Shown here one piece after another: positions 1-8,478 of a stretch of DNA of 64,000 nt; the stretch's first letter is position 1; every line of letters starts with the position of its first letter. The notes beneath the pieces are model-generated. The model was given only the letters and a program-made list of their open reading frames with translations. It made no database searches and had not been told where the DNA came from. The position numbers were made by a program, and so were the translations under genes. Source of the stretch: DAIDKA01 sp036267975 (GTDB lineage Bacteria; Pseudomonadota; Gammaproteobacteria; Steroidobacterales; Steroidobacteraceae); NCBI GenBank assembly GCA_036267975.1, contig DATAVA010000031.1:62001-126000 (forward strand), in the 5' to 3' direction.

Positions 1-27
1 GGCCGGTATCAGGTAGTCACCGAACAT
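1..27 (-). CDS. Start of a gene running off the left edge
   Basis: Only the first nine codons are present (MFGDYLIPA), reading leftwards out of the window. An AAGGAG ribosome site lies 7-8 bases upstream of the ATG, and the gene follows the preceding permease by about 34 bases, so it is very probably the next gene of the efflux operon. The product cannot be identified from nine residues. By analogy with sigma-54 controlled ABC efflux operons it could be the response regulator. The opening also resembles that of the permease at 1291-2616 (MLGYYL), so a third permease is equally possible. Confidence 0.55.
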
Positions 28-61
28 CACACTGCTCCTTGCTGCCGAGCAGCGCCTTGCG

Positions 62-1282
62 CTACAGGCCCCGTGTCGCCAATGAAGGGGGTATGGAAGC
101 GGCCCGATAGGCAGGCCACAGCACCGCGAGCTGGCACAAGACCAGAACGATGAGCGCGCCCACGCCGATGTAGATCCAGCTCATTCGCCCGGTGCCCAGG
201 TGCGTCGACATCCACAGGTTCGCTCCCAGGCCGCCCAACACGCCGAGCACTGCGCCGCTGCCGGCAATCAGCAGGTTCTCGGTATGGAAATAGCGCAGGA
301 TATCGACGCGCCGCGCGCCCAGCGCGCGCCGCAGGCCGATCTGTCGGCGCCGCTGGCCTACCCAGTACATGGTCAATCCCACGGTGCCGAATCCGGTGAT
401 GGCCAGCAGCAGCGCGCACACGGTCCCGAGCAGCCAGCTCTCGGACTTCTGGACCTGGTAGGCGCGGGTCCGCGTCTCCGAAAACGGCATCAGCTGGTCT
501 ATCACCCGCTGGCGGGTCACTGCGTAGAGTCGATCCGGTACCGCGCGCATGACGGCCGCCAGCTCGCCGGGTCGCGTGCGCACCAGGTAACTCATCTGAT
601 TGGCCACGAACTGCAGCGGCAGGAAGGTGGAATACTCTGCGCCCGAGTCGCCAAAGCCCTGCGCCGGCCATGGCGTCTGGGCACGCTCGACCACTCCGAT
701 GACGTGAACCGGTTCGTCGGTGATCATGTAGATCACCTGCCCGAGCGCATCGGTTTTTGGAAAGAGTTTTCTGGCAAGCGCCGCGGTCAACACCGCACTG
801 GGCGAGCCCTTCTCGTCATCGGCGTGCATGAGGTCGATCTCAGAAGGCGAAAACCAACGCCCCGCCACCAGCTTCAGCCCCATGGCATTGAGTCCGTGCG
901 CATCGTTGAAGTACAGCGTCGTGGATGTCGCGCCACCGTTGCTCTGGTCAGGTTTCAACCTGATGCCCCAGCCCCAGCCGCCACCGCGCAGCGGATAGCT
1001 GTTGGTAGCTTCCGCATCCACCACGGCCGGTGTATTGCGCAGGGCTGCCAGATCCGCCTCAATGCTGGCGTGCAAATCCTGCGGCTCGCCCACCCAATGG
1101 TTCTGCAGCGTGAAAATGTTCGCCTCGTCGATACCACTCGGGCGGCTCATGGCCGAGAGGTGCTGCTGGATGATGGACATCGCATTCGCAACCACCGCCA
1201 GCGTCAATGCGATCTGCAGCGCCACCAGGATGGCACCAACCTTGTTGCGCTTCAGCGCGGCGAGGATCGGGATGATTTCCAT
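62..1282 (-). CDS. ABC transporter permease, MacB/FtsX type (second of pair)
   Basis: A 406-residue inner membrane permease. It has one N-terminal membrane segment (about residues 15-37), a large periplasmic domain of about 230 residues, and three C-terminal membrane segments (about 283-400). The cytoplasmic loop RRRQIGLRRALGARR is typical of the FtsX domain. Families of this architecture do not move substrate through the membrane; they use ATP hydrolysis to drive a periplasmic adaptor and outer membrane channel (mechanotransmission). It starts 8 bases after the stop of the first permease, so the two are co-translated and probably form a heterodimer. The substrate cannot be told from sequence; peptides, antibiotics or lipids are all possible. 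Confidence 0.88.
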   Translation of the reverse strand: MEIIPILAALKRNKVGAILVALQIALTLAVVANAMSIIQQHLSAMSRPSGIDEANIFTLQNHWVGEPQDLHASIEADLAALRNTPAVVDAEATNSYPLRGGGWGWGIRLKPDQSNGGATSTTLYFNDAHGLNAMGLKLVAGRWFSPSEIDLMHADDEKGSPSAVLTAALARKLFPKTDALGQVIYMITDEPVHVIGVVERAQTPWPAQGFGDSGAEYSTFLPLQFVANQMSYLVRTRPGELAAVMRAVPDRLYAVTRQRVIDQLMPFSETRTRAYQVQKSESWLLGTVCALLLAITGFGTVGLTMYWVGQRRRQIGLRRALGARRVDILRYFHTENLLIAGSGAVLGVLGGLGANLWMSTHLGTGRMSWIYIGVGALIVLVLCQLAVLWPAYRAASIPPSLATRGL

Positions 1283-1290
1283 GGGTTATC

Positions 1291-2616
1291 TCACTGCGCC
1301 TTCAGTTGGCCCGCAGGCTGGACCCGGGTTGCCCGCCATGTCGGGTACAGCCCGGAGCACAAGGTCGCACCCACAGCGAGTGCCACGGTAAACGCGATGA
1401 CTGCCGGATCCAGGTGAAACAGGCGAGTGACGGAGTCCGCAATGGAGCCCAGGCTGGCGCGGTTGGCCGCCAGCCCCAGTGCCGTCAGTGCCAGACCCAG
1501 GATCCCTCCCAGGACGCCCACTACCGCCGTTTCAGTCAGGCACTGCAGGAAAATGTCGCTTTTCGTAGCACCGAGGGCCCGTCGCACGCCGAACTCACTG
1601 GCCCGCGCGGAGAACCGTGCCAGCATCAACCCCACCGCATTGACCAGGCACACCGTCAGGAACCCAAATGCGAGCAGCGAATTGACCCGGACTTCATCGG
1701 GGATGACACGCATGAGGGCCAGCCATTGGTGCACATTGCTCAGCTGCACCAGCGGCGGCCAGTGGAAGCGCCCGAGCCGGCGCTGCTCGGCGGAGTAGTT
1801 GTTCAGATACTGTCGGTAAGTGCGAACCGCCGCAGCATCCGGGAGTTCTGCCCAGAACCCGAACCATATGCATTCACCCGAAAGTCTCCCGGACCACCCG
1901 GAGGGGGGCAGGGCCGCGCAGTTGTAATTGCCATTGGTCTGCATCTGATGACCAATGGCCGTCGTGAAGGGAATGAAGAAATCTTCGACGCTTCCGAAGG
2001 CATTGCCGTTGACGACATCATAGAAACGTGGCATCGGGCTCCAGGCGTCCAGTACACCGGTGACACGATACAACCGTCCCCCGAGACTCACGGTCTGGCC
2101 CATCGCGGAGCTGTGCGCAAACAATCGCGCCGCCAATGTTTTGCCCAGCACCACCACATCGGCACGGTCGGCTTCGTCTTTCACACTCCATGCCGCGCCG
2201 GACTGGAACGGAACCTGGAACATCGCAAAGAAATCGCGGTAGGTGGCCCGTCCCGTCTGCGAGTACGGAATGCCGGACGGCGGCGTCACATCGAGCCCAA
2301 CGGGATACATCGCTGCCTGACGCGGCGCTGCGTGAGCCTGCATGAAGGCCGTGACATCCCGATAGGTGAACTGGGGAGGCAGGCGGACATCGCCGGTAGT
2401 GCCCTTGGGTCGAGTGTTCGGACCCCACACGTCGATCTGCGGCACGAACAACTGCGTGGACTTGTCAGGAATCGGGTCGCCGGACATGGCGATGAGCACC
2501 GTCAGCACCGTCATGTACGCGCCGATGCCGACGCCGACCGCGGCAATGATCAGCGACGTGAGGATGATATTCCGCCGCAGAGTGCGCAGCGCCAGTTGCA
2601 GGTAGTAGCCCAGCAT
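1291..2616 (-). CDS. ABC transporter permease, MacB/FtsX type (first of pair)
   Basis: A 441-residue permease with the same plan as its neighbour: one N-terminal membrane segment (about 18-42), a periplasmic domain, and three C-terminal membrane segments. The conserved FtsX loop reads SEFGVRRALGATKSDIF. A strong AGGAGAAG ribosome site precedes the ATG. The periplasmic part is larger than in the partner and contains two cysteines (NYNCAAL and GECIW) that could form a disulphide; that is inference. It lies 53 bases downstream of the ATPase gene and 8 bases upstream of the second permease. With the ATPase, adaptor and TolC-type channel it makes up a complete tripartite efflux machine. Confidence 0.88.
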   Translation of the reverse strand: MLGYYLQLALRTLRRNIILTSLIIAAVGVGIGAYMTVLTVLIAMSGDPIPDKSTQLFVPQIDVWGPNTRPKGTTGDVRLPPQFTYRDVTAFMQAHAAPRQAAMYPVGLDVTPPSGIPYSQTGRATYRDFFAMFQVPFQSGAAWSVKDEADRADVVVLGKTLAARLFAHSSAMGQTVSLGGRLYRVTGVLDAWSPMPRFYDVVNGNAFGSVEDFFIPFTTAIGHQMQTNGNYNCAALPPSGWSGRLSGECIWFGFWAELPDAAAVRTYRQYLNNYSAEQRRLGRFHWPPLVQLSNVHQWLALMRVIPDEVRVNSLLAFGFLTVCLVNAVGLMLARFSARASEFGVRRALGATKSDIFLQCLTETAVVGVLGGILGLALTALGLAANRASLGSIADSVTRLFHLDPAVIAFTVALAVGATLCSGLYPTWRATRVQPAGQLKAQ

Positions 2617-2669
2617 CAGTTGCTTCTCCTGTTACCAGCTCAGGGCGGCGGTCACGGGGGTCAGTGGGG

Positions 2670-3383
2670 CTATACCGGCGGGCGCGGTGCCGGGGTCTCG
2701 ACCAGCCGCGTCTGCGCCGCCAGATCGATGACCTGGCCGTCCACGATCCGCACCTCGCGCTGCGCGCGCGCCGCCAGTTCGGGGTCATGGGTGACCATGA
2801 CAATGGTGGCCCCGTCACGGTGCAGCTCCTCGAGCAGCTGCATCACGCCGCGCGCCATCTGGGTATCGAGGTTTCCCGTCGGCTCGTCGGCGAGCAGCAG
2901 TCTGGGGCCACCGGCCAGCGCACGCGCAATGGCCACGCGCTGTTGCTGTCCGCCGGAGAGCTCCGCGGGGTAATGCTTGGCGCGCGCCGAGAGGCCCACG
3001 CGCTCCAGCGCCTCGTTGATCCGCTTGCGGCGCTCGGCACCCGGCAGGCGTCGGTAACGCAGCGGCACGTCCACGTTGTCAAATACGTTGAGATCGGGAA
3101 TCAGGTTAAAGGACTGGAAGATGAACCCGATCTTCTGATTGCGCAGCCGCGAGCGCTGGTTGTCGTTGAGTCCATGCACATCGGCGCCATCGAGCTGGTA
3201 CTGCCCGCCGGTGAACTCCTCGAGGAGCCCGGCAATGGTCAGGAACGTGGTCTTGCCGGAACCGGAAGGACCGGTGACGGCCACGAACTCGCCCTCCTTC
3301 ACGTGGATGGAGAAATCGCGCAGCGCATAAGTCTCAACCACCTCGGTGCGGTAGACCTTCGACAGATGAGTCATCTTCAACAT
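2670..3383 (-). CDS. ABC transporter ATP-binding protein, MacB/LolD type
   Basis: A 237-residue stand-alone ATPase. Walker A is GPSGSGKTT (about residues 38-46), the signature is LSGGQQQR, Walker B is LLLADEPTGNLD, and the H-loop is VTHDPELA. The DEPTGNLD form is characteristic of the LolD/MacB/FtsE subgroup, which partners FtsX-type permeases. A CGGAGAAA ribosome site precedes the ATG. The gene sits 17 bases after the adaptor gene and before the two permeases, so it energises the efflux complex on the cytoplasmic side. In E. coli MacB the ATPase is fused to the permease; here they are separate. Confidence 0.92.
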   Translation of the reverse strand: MLKMTHLSKVYRTEVVETYALRDFSIHVKEGEFVAVTGPSGSGKTTFLTIAGLLEEFTGGQYQLDGADVHGLNDNQRSRLRNQKIGFIFQSFNLIPDLNVFDNVDVPLRYRRLPGAERRKRINEALERVGLSARAKHYPAELSGGQQQRVAIARALAGGPRLLLADEPTGNLDTQMARGVMQLLEELHRDGATIVMVTHDPELAARAQREVRIVDGQVIDLAAQTRLVETPAPRPPV

Positions 3384-3400
3384 ACGTTTCTCCGTATTCC

Positions 3401-4714
3401 CTAGTGAGTGACGATGACGCGGTCGGCGCCATTGAATGCATCGGACCCCGACACGACGACCTGATCGCCGACGTTAAGGCCGTCCAGAATCTCAACTTTC
3501 TGCACGCTCTGCGCACCCAACCGCACCGGGCGCCGTTCGGCCACGCCATCGTGGACCACGTAGGCGAAGCCAGCGTCCTGGTCGACGAAGCTGCCGCGCT
3601 CGACGGTCATGACGTTGTCACGCTTGTCGATCAGGATCCGCACGGCCAGCCGCTGGCTTTGCCGCAGACCCTCCGGCTGTGTGCCGGTGAACCGCAGTCG
3701 CGCAGTCACCTCACCGGCTACCACCTCGGGCGATACGCCACTGAGTGTGGCCTGCCACTGACGACCATCGCCTTCCAAAGTGGCCGACATGCCGGGCTGC
3801 AGGTCGCGCGCGAGGCTCTCCGGCACCTTGATTTCCACTTCCAGCTGCGACAGATCGATGACGGTGAGGAGCGGTGCATCCTTGGCCACGCTTGCCCGCT
3901 CGGCGACCTGGACCTGGCCGACGCGGCCGTCGACCGGTGACTGCACCTGCAGGGCGGCGACCTGGCGGCGCAGATCGTTCACCACCAGTTGCTGCCGATC
4001 AAAGAGTGCCTTCTTGCTGCTCACGTCAAACTGGGTCTGCCGCGGCGCCGCCTCGTAATCCGCCTGTGCCTGCCGAAACGCAAAGTCCGCCTTTTCCAGG
4101 TCATCCTTGGCTTTCAACGCCTGCAGCTCGGTAAACGCCCCCAGCTCGAACGCCTTGGCGCTGCGATCCGACTCGCGCTGCGCCGTGGTGCGATCGACCT
4201 TGGCCTGTTCGAATTTATCCGACAGGTCGCGCAGCTTGCTGGCCGCATCGAGCTGGGCGCGCTGCCAGTCGACCCGCATGCTCTCCAGCGATGCCTGTTC
4301 CTGCGACAGTTTCGCGGTCAGATCGGGACTGTCGATGACTGCGAGTACCTGGCCTTTCTTGACGGCATCGCCGGCATGGACGCGCAGCGAAATGATGCCG
4401 GTCTCGATGGCGTACAGCGTCGGACTGGAGGCCGCGACCACCTGGCCGTCGGCGGCGACATCACGCACGAACAGTCCGCGTTCCACGTTCGCAACGGTGA
4501 GGCGCGATCGATCCACGGAGGTATTGATGCCACTGAAGCGCAGCAGCCACACCACGAGAACGACGAGTGCCGCGCCCACTCCCAGCGCGACGATGATCAG
4601 ACGTTGGTGACGTCGCCACGCGGGCGGCGGTGCGAGCTGCCGATCCTGCCCGGTCGTGTCGCGCATCCGCAGCGTCTCGGCGCTGTCGGAGTCGTAGTCT
4701 TTGAATTTGGACAT
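3401..4714 (-). CDS. HlyD/MacA-type periplasmic adaptor of the efflux operon
   Basis: A 437-residue membrane fusion protein. It has a cytoplasmic N-terminus, one membrane anchor (about residues 40-62), a lipoyl half-motif (GDAVKKGQVLAVID), a long alpha-helical hairpin (about 130-240), the second lipoyl half and beta-barrel domains. It bridges the inner membrane permeases to the TolC-type channel. I chose the ATG at 4714 because the frame stays open far upstream but overlaps the TolC-type gene, and because MSKFKD leads straight into the anchor. Its neighbours are the channel gene (23 bases upstream) and the ATPase. Confidence 0.88.
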   Translation of the reverse strand: MSKFKDYDSDSAETLRMRDTTGQDRQLAPPPAWRRHQRLIIVALGVGAALVVLVVWLLRFSGINTSVDRSRLTVANVERGLFVRDVAADGQVVAASSPTLYAIETGIISLRVHAGDAVKKGQVLAVIDSPDLTAKLSQEQASLESMRVDWQRAQLDAASKLRDLSDKFEQAKVDRTTAQRESDRSAKAFELGAFTELQALKAKDDLEKADFAFRQAQADYEAAPRQTQFDVSSKKALFDRQQLVVNDLRRQVAALQVQSPVDGRVGQVQVAERASVAKDAPLLTVIDLSQLEVEIKVPESLARDLQPGMSATLEGDGRQWQATLSGVSPEVVAGEVTARLRFTGTQPEGLRQSQRLAVRILIDKRDNVMTVERGSFVDQDAGFAYVVHDGVAERRPVRLGAQSVQKVEILDGLNVGDQVVVSGSDAFNGADRVIVTH

Positions 4715-4737
4715 TTGATATGGCGTCAGGTGTAGCG

Positions 4738-6135
4738 TTACGGGGCGTGCTCGACCAGCAGCGCATCGATGGCGGCAAGGTCGGCTTCGGACAAGCGGCC
4801 AGCCTGCTGTTTGAGAGTCAGGAGCGCGGTGAGGTAATCGTAGCGTGTCTGGCTGTAGAGCAGCTGCGCGACGAAGTAGTTGTTCTGCGTTGACAGCAAG
4901 GTGAACTCGGCACCCGTGCCCGGCAGAAACTCCACGTTGCGTCGGCTCGCCTCCACCGCGGCCCCGTACGACTCCATGCTGCGGTGCGCCGCGGCGATGC
5001 GCGAAATGCCGGTCACCACGCCGCGATAGGATGAACGCGTCACGCGCTCCGTATCGCGCTGCGTGCCGGCGTACTGCGCCAGCGCCTGCTTCCACAGCGC
5101 GCGCGCCTGGCGCACTTCGGATGCCACTGCGCCACCCTGGAACAGCGGCCAGGTCACCGAAACGCCGATCTCATCATCCGCCGAGTTTCCGCCGATGGTC
5201 AGATCCCCCCAGCCGCGGCTGCGACCCGCGGCGAGCGCCACCGAAGGCAGCCCCCTGCCACGCTGCACATCGATGTCGCGATCCGCGGCATCGACCTGCA
5301 GTTGTGCGGCTCTGACCAGTGGATTGTCCTTGAGCGCCGCACTGACCCAGTCGTCCACCGATGCGGGGTCGGGGGACTCGAGGGGAATGGTGTCGCGCAG
5401 GGCCGCCACCATCGCGGCAGGCGCCCCAGTCACCTCACTGAGCAGCAGCTCCGCGTCGTCCAGCGCGTTCTGCGAATCAATGACCGACTGGGCGGTTTGA
5501 TCATAGTACGCCTGGGCCTGTTCGGACTCGCTGCGCGGGCCGACGCCGGTTTTTTCGCGGCCGCGGGCCTGGTCCAGCAGGGTGTTATAGGACCGACGCG
5601 CACCCTGGTTGGTCACCAGGGCGTCGTGCGCGGACAGCACGCCGAAGTAGGCCTGCGCTACCCGCAGCATCAGCGATTGCTGCGCCGCCAATAGATCGGC
5701 CTGAGCTGCGGCGGCCGTCGCGCTGGCGGCCCGCAGTTGACTGAAGGATTGGAAACTCCACAGGGTCTGCGAAAGATTCAACCCATAACCGTGGCCATCG
5801 CCGAAACAAACCTGGGTAGCCGCTCCTGCGGCAATCTGGCAGCCGGTGATGGTGGTGCTGGCCACAGTTTGCGGTGCAATCAGTTGTTCGCCGAGGCGTT
5901 CGCGCTCGGCGGAGGCGTTGGCGCTCACTTGCGGCAGCAGTGCTGCCAGGGCCTGCGGCTTGGCCTCGATGGCGGCATCGCGCTGCGCGAGGGCGGCCTG
6001 CAGGGTCGCGTCGTGGTTCTTTGCCAGCCGGTACAGGTCCAGCAGGTCGTTGGCGGACGCCATGGGTGCAGCACCGGGCGCGCATACCACCGCGAACATC
6101 CATGCCCACCAGCCGGCTCGTCCTGTGCCACGCAT
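4738..6135 (-). CDS. TolC-family outer membrane efflux channel
   Basis: A 465-residue protein with an N-terminal signal peptide (cleavage likely after PMASA, about residue 28) and the two repeated helical OEP domains of the TolC family, for example LLDLYRLAKNHDATLQAA near the start. The trimer would form the outer membrane exit duct for the ABC efflux complex. It is the first gene of the operon. The ATG at 6135 has no convincing ribosome site, so the start is less certain than the identity. About 36 bases of leader separate it from the start predicted by the sigma-54 promoter. Confidence 0.88.
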   Translation of the reverse strand: MRGTGRAGWWAWMFAVVCAPGAAPMASANDLLDLYRLAKNHDATLQAALAQRDAAIEAKPQALAALLPQVSANASAERERLGEQLIAPQTVASTTITGCQIAAGAATQVCFGDGHGYGLNLSQTLWSFQSFSQLRAASATAAAAQADLLAAQQSLMLRVAQAYFGVLSAHDALVTNQGARRSYNTLLDQARGREKTGVGPRSESEQAQAYYDQTAQSVIDSQNALDDAELLLSEVTGAPAAMVAALRDTIPLESPDPASVDDWVSAALKDNPLVRAAQLQVDAADRDIDVQRGRGLPSVALAAGRSRGWGDLTIGGNSADDEIGVSVTWPLFQGGAVASEVRQARALWKQALAQYAGTQRDTERVTRSSYRGVVTGISRIAAAHRSMESYGAAVEASRRNVEFLPGTGAEFTLLSTQNNYFVAQLLYSQTRYDYLTALLTLKQQAGRLSEADLAAIDALLVEHAP

Positions 6136-6181
6136 TTTTTAAGTATGTTTCGCCGATAATCTCAACGCCGCAGGCCAGGAG

Positions 6182-6198
6182 AGCAATCCGCGTGCCAA
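6182..6198 (-). promoter_or_regulatory. Sigma-54 (RpoN) promoter of the ABC efflux operon
   Basis: On the minus strand the sequence is TTGGCACGCGGATTGCT. It matches the -24/-12 consensus TGGCACG-N4-TTGC at every conserved position, including the invariant GG (6196/6195) and GC (6184/6183) with correct spacing. The predicted transcript start is near 6171, giving a leader of about 36 bases before the TolC-type gene. Sigma-54 promoters need an activator bound upstream; candidate sites lie at 6262-6300. Confidence 0.85.
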
Positions 6199-6261
6199 AG
6201 CCAGAATTCGATATAACACTTTGTTTATACAATATTTTCTTGGATGCCGGGCGGGCCGGGA

Positions 6262-6300
6262 AGTGTCCGCGGACAATTTGCGGACACTCGCGCGGACACT
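6262..6300. promoter_or_regulatory. Candidate activator-binding sites (inverted and direct repeats)
   Basis: AGTGTCCGC (6262-6270) and GCGGACACT (6280-6288) are perfect 9-base inverted repeats. GCGGACACT recurs at 6292-6300, exactly 12 bases on. The first copy also forms the 12-base palindrome TGTCCGCGGACA at 6264-6275. The cluster lies about 90-130 bases upstream of the transcript start predicted from the sigma-54 promoter, the usual distance for a sigma-54 enhancer-binding protein. It also lies directly upstream of the RIO kinase gene on the other strand. Confidence 0.65.
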
Positions 6301-6359
6301 CCGTTGGGAACCTTCAGGTACGATGCCCGGTTTGATTGACGCGGACATGCATTCCGCGC

Positions 6360-7217
6360 ATGCGGAATAACTTGAAGACACCCAGTGGCCTGCTGCCCCT
6401 CATAGAAGATGGGATCATTGACGAAGTCCTTCGTTCCCTGAAGAGCGGCAAGGAAGCTACGGTGTATGTGGTGCGCAGCCGGGAACGACTGCTGTGTGCG
6501 AAGGTGTACCGTGACATGGGCCAGCGCAGTTTTCAGAAGCGCGCCCGCTACCAGGAAGGCCGCAAGGTGCGCGGCAGCCGTCAGAACCGCGCCATGGGCA
6601 AAAGCACCAAATTCGGTAAAAAAGAGCAGGAAGCTGCCTGGAAGAATGCCGAAGTGGACGCGCTGTACCAACTCGTGGCCGCCGACGTGCGCGTGCCGAA
6701 GCCCTATGGCTATTTCAACGATGTGCTGCTCATGGAAATGGTCACGGACGCCGCGGGCGAGCCGGCGCCACGTCTGGGCGAGGTCGATCTGTCACGCGAC
6801 ACCGCGCTTACGTACCACGCCTTCCTCATTCGCCAGGTGGTGCGCATGCTGGCCATCGGTCTGATCCACGGTGATCTGTCGGAATTCAACGTGCTCGTCG
6901 GCAGTGACGGCCCCGTCATCATCGACCTACCCCAGGTCGTCAACGCCGCCGGCAATAACGGCGCCAAGCCCATGCTAGAACGCGACGTAAATAACCTGCG
7001 CGGCACGCTCGGCCGCTTTGCGCCAGAACTGCTCACTACCGAGTACGCGCGCGAAATGTGGTCCCTCTTCGAAAAGGGCGAATTGCACGGCGACACGCAG
7101 TTAAGCGGTATATTTGCAACGGATGTGTCAGCCGTGGATGCGGACGGGGTCCTGCAGGTTATCGATGACGCACGCGAGGAGGCGGTTCGCCGCGAACTGG
7201 GCCGGGAGGCCGGCTAA
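6360..7217 (+). CDS. RIO-family serine protein kinase
   Basis: A 285-residue protein of the bacterial RIO1-like family (PA4780 type). Visible kinase elements are the P-loop substitute SGKEATVYV (about residues 29-37), a candidate catalytic lysine in CAKVY (K48), the catalytic loop HGDLSEFN (170-177, with D172 and N177) and the metal-binding IIDLPQ (D189). An AMGKSTKFGKK basic segment lies between lobes. It phosphorylates serine; the bacterial substrates are poorly known. I chose the ATG at 6360. TTG codons at 6336 and 6372 are alternatives; the latter would begin with the KTPSG that starts many homologues. No operon partner. Its promoter region overlaps the repeats of the divergent efflux operon. 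Confidence 0.88.
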   Translation: MRNNLKTPSGLLPLIEDGIIDEVLRSLKSGKEATVYVVRSRERLLCAKVYRDMGQRSFQKRARYQEGRKVRGSRQNRAMGKSTKFGKKEQEAAWKNAEVDALYQLVAADVRVPKPYGYFNDVLLMEMVTDAAGEPAPRLGEVDLSRDTALTYHAFLIRQVVRMLAIGLIHGDLSEFNVLVGSDGPVIIDLPQVVNAAGNNGAKPMLERDVNNLRGTLGRFAPELLTTEYAREMWSLFEKGELHGDTQLSGIFATDVSAVDADGVLQVIDDAREEAVRRELGREAG

Positions 7218-7293
7218 ACGCTACACGCCGGCCCGGTCATGCGGTATCTTGGCGACCGAACCGAAGTCAAACCATTGCTAAGAGAGGCAGCGG

Positions 7294-7878
7294 ATGCGCT
7301 TGAGCAAGACCGGCTACTATGCCGACTTCGTGATCTATGCCACGGTGCTGGTGACGGCCACGATTGTCACCGCTTGGCGTAACACTCCTTATGAGACTTC
7401 AGTGTGGCTGTTGGCTGCGGCTGTGGGCGCCGTCACGTGGACGCTGATCGAATATATTCTGCATCGATTCGTCTTACATCAGATTCCCGTATTCGCGGCC
7501 ATGCACGACGCTCATCACGAAGCACCGCTGGCCTTTGTCGGCACGCCAACCTGGTTGAGCCTCAGTTTCATCATGAGTGTCGTATTTCTGCCCGCCTGGG
7601 CGCTGAGCTCCTTCAACACGGCGAGCGGCCTCGCCGCCGGCGTGATGGCCGGATTCTTCTGGTACGGTCTCGTGCACCATGCCATCCATTACCGCAAGCC
7701 GCGCGTGATCGCGACGCGGCTGCTGCTCGCCTCGCGGCGCCACGCCCAGCACCACTACGGCCGGGAGCCGGGCAACTTCGGAGTTACGACTTCGCTGTGG
7801 GATCATGTATTCGGCACGACCCTGATCATGACCGCCAATCGTTCCGATTCAACTGGGATGGGCGTCAAGGCCGATTGA
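7294..7878 (+). CDS. Fatty acid hydroxylase/sterol desaturase family membrane protein
   Basis: A 194-residue integral membrane di-iron protein with the histidine clusters of the superfamily: HRFVLH (57-62), HDAHH (71-75), HHAIH (128-132) and HAQHH (150-154). There are about four membrane segments. Relatives hydroxylate or desaturate lipids, sterols or carotenoids; the substrate here is not known. An AAGAGAGG ribosome site precedes the ATG. The transporter gene that follows starts about 28 bases after the stop, so the two may be co-transcribed. Confidence 0.85.
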   Translation: MRLSKTGYYADFVIYATVLVTATIVTAWRNTPYETSVWLLAAAVGAVTWTLIEYILHRFVLHQIPVFAAMHDAHHEAPLAFVGTPTWLSLSFIMSVVFLPAWALSSFNTASGLAAGVMAGFFWYGLVHHAIHYRKPRVIATRLLLASRRHAQHHYGREPGNFGVTTSLWDHVFGTTLIMTANRSDSTGMGVKAD

Positions 7879-7905
7879 CCGGCGCCGCCACTACCGAATG
7901 TGACG

Positions 7906-8478
7906 ATGGAAGCAGTGCTGGTCTCGACCGCCTCAGTGGCGGTCGGCGAACTCGGCGATAAGACCCAGCTCCTGAGCTTGATACTGGCCTCGCGCCTGCG
8001 CCGGCCCGTGCCCATCATTGCCGGAATCTTTGTCGCAACGCTGGGCAATCATCTGCTTGCCTGCTGGTTCGGCGAATGGGTCGGCAATCTGATTACCCCG
8101 CAGATCCTGCGCTGGGTATTGGGCGTCTCGTTCATCGCGGTGGCCATCTGGGCGCTGATACCGGACAAGATGGATGATGAGGTACACAGTCGCAGCGCCC
8201 AGGGCGTGTTTGTCTTCACCGTCGTTACATTTTTTCTGGCGGAAATGGGCGATAAGACACAGGTCGTGGCCGTCGCCCTCGCCGCCCGATATCACGATCT
8301 GGTGCAGGTCGTGAGCGGCACCACGCTGGGAATGATGCTGGTGAATGTCCCGACCGTGCTGTTCGCCGATCGTGCGGTGCGCTGGATTCCGCTGAAAATG
8401 GTGCGCATCGCGGCCGCGGGCATCTACACCGTGCTGGGCATCGCAACTCTCATGGGGTACCAGGCACTGCTGCCTTAG
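7906..8478 (+). CDS. TMEM165/GDT1 (UPF0016) family cation exporter
   Basis: A 190-residue membrane protein with six predicted membrane segments in two repeats. Each repeat carries the family signature E-x-G-D-K-T: GELGDKTQ (14-21) and AEMGDKTQ (about residue 110). Characterised bacterial members export manganese, and eukaryotic ones move calcium or manganese; manganese homeostasis is the likeliest role. The ATG at 7906 is preferred to the GTG two codons earlier. The stop codon abuts that of the convergent ABC-F gene with no spacer. Confidence 0.88.
   Translation: MEAVLVSTASVAVGELGDKTQLLSLILASRLRRPVPIIAGIFVATLGNHLLACWFGEWVGNLITPQILRWVLGVSFIAVAIWALIPDKMDDEVHSRSAQGVFVFTVVTFFLAEMGDKTQVVAVALAARYHDLVQVVSGTTLGMMLVNVPTVLFADRAVRWIPLKMVRIAAAGIYTVLGIATLMGYQALLP

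Noticed and set aside
1306..2973. A 555-codon open frame on the plus strand
   Set aside because: It is antisense to the permease and ATPase genes, which have clear motifs. High GC content gives long antisense frames; similar ones at 14834-16432 (minus), 22303-23655, 23583-25277, 33343-34635, 40086-41642 and 44983-46173 were rejected for the same reason.
6221..6232. TTGTTTATACAA, one base from the HutC palindrome
   Set aside because: It lies between the sigma-54 promoter and the enhancer repeats in an A/T-rich stretch that may instead help DNA bending. One mismatch breaks the palindrome and no hut link exists here.
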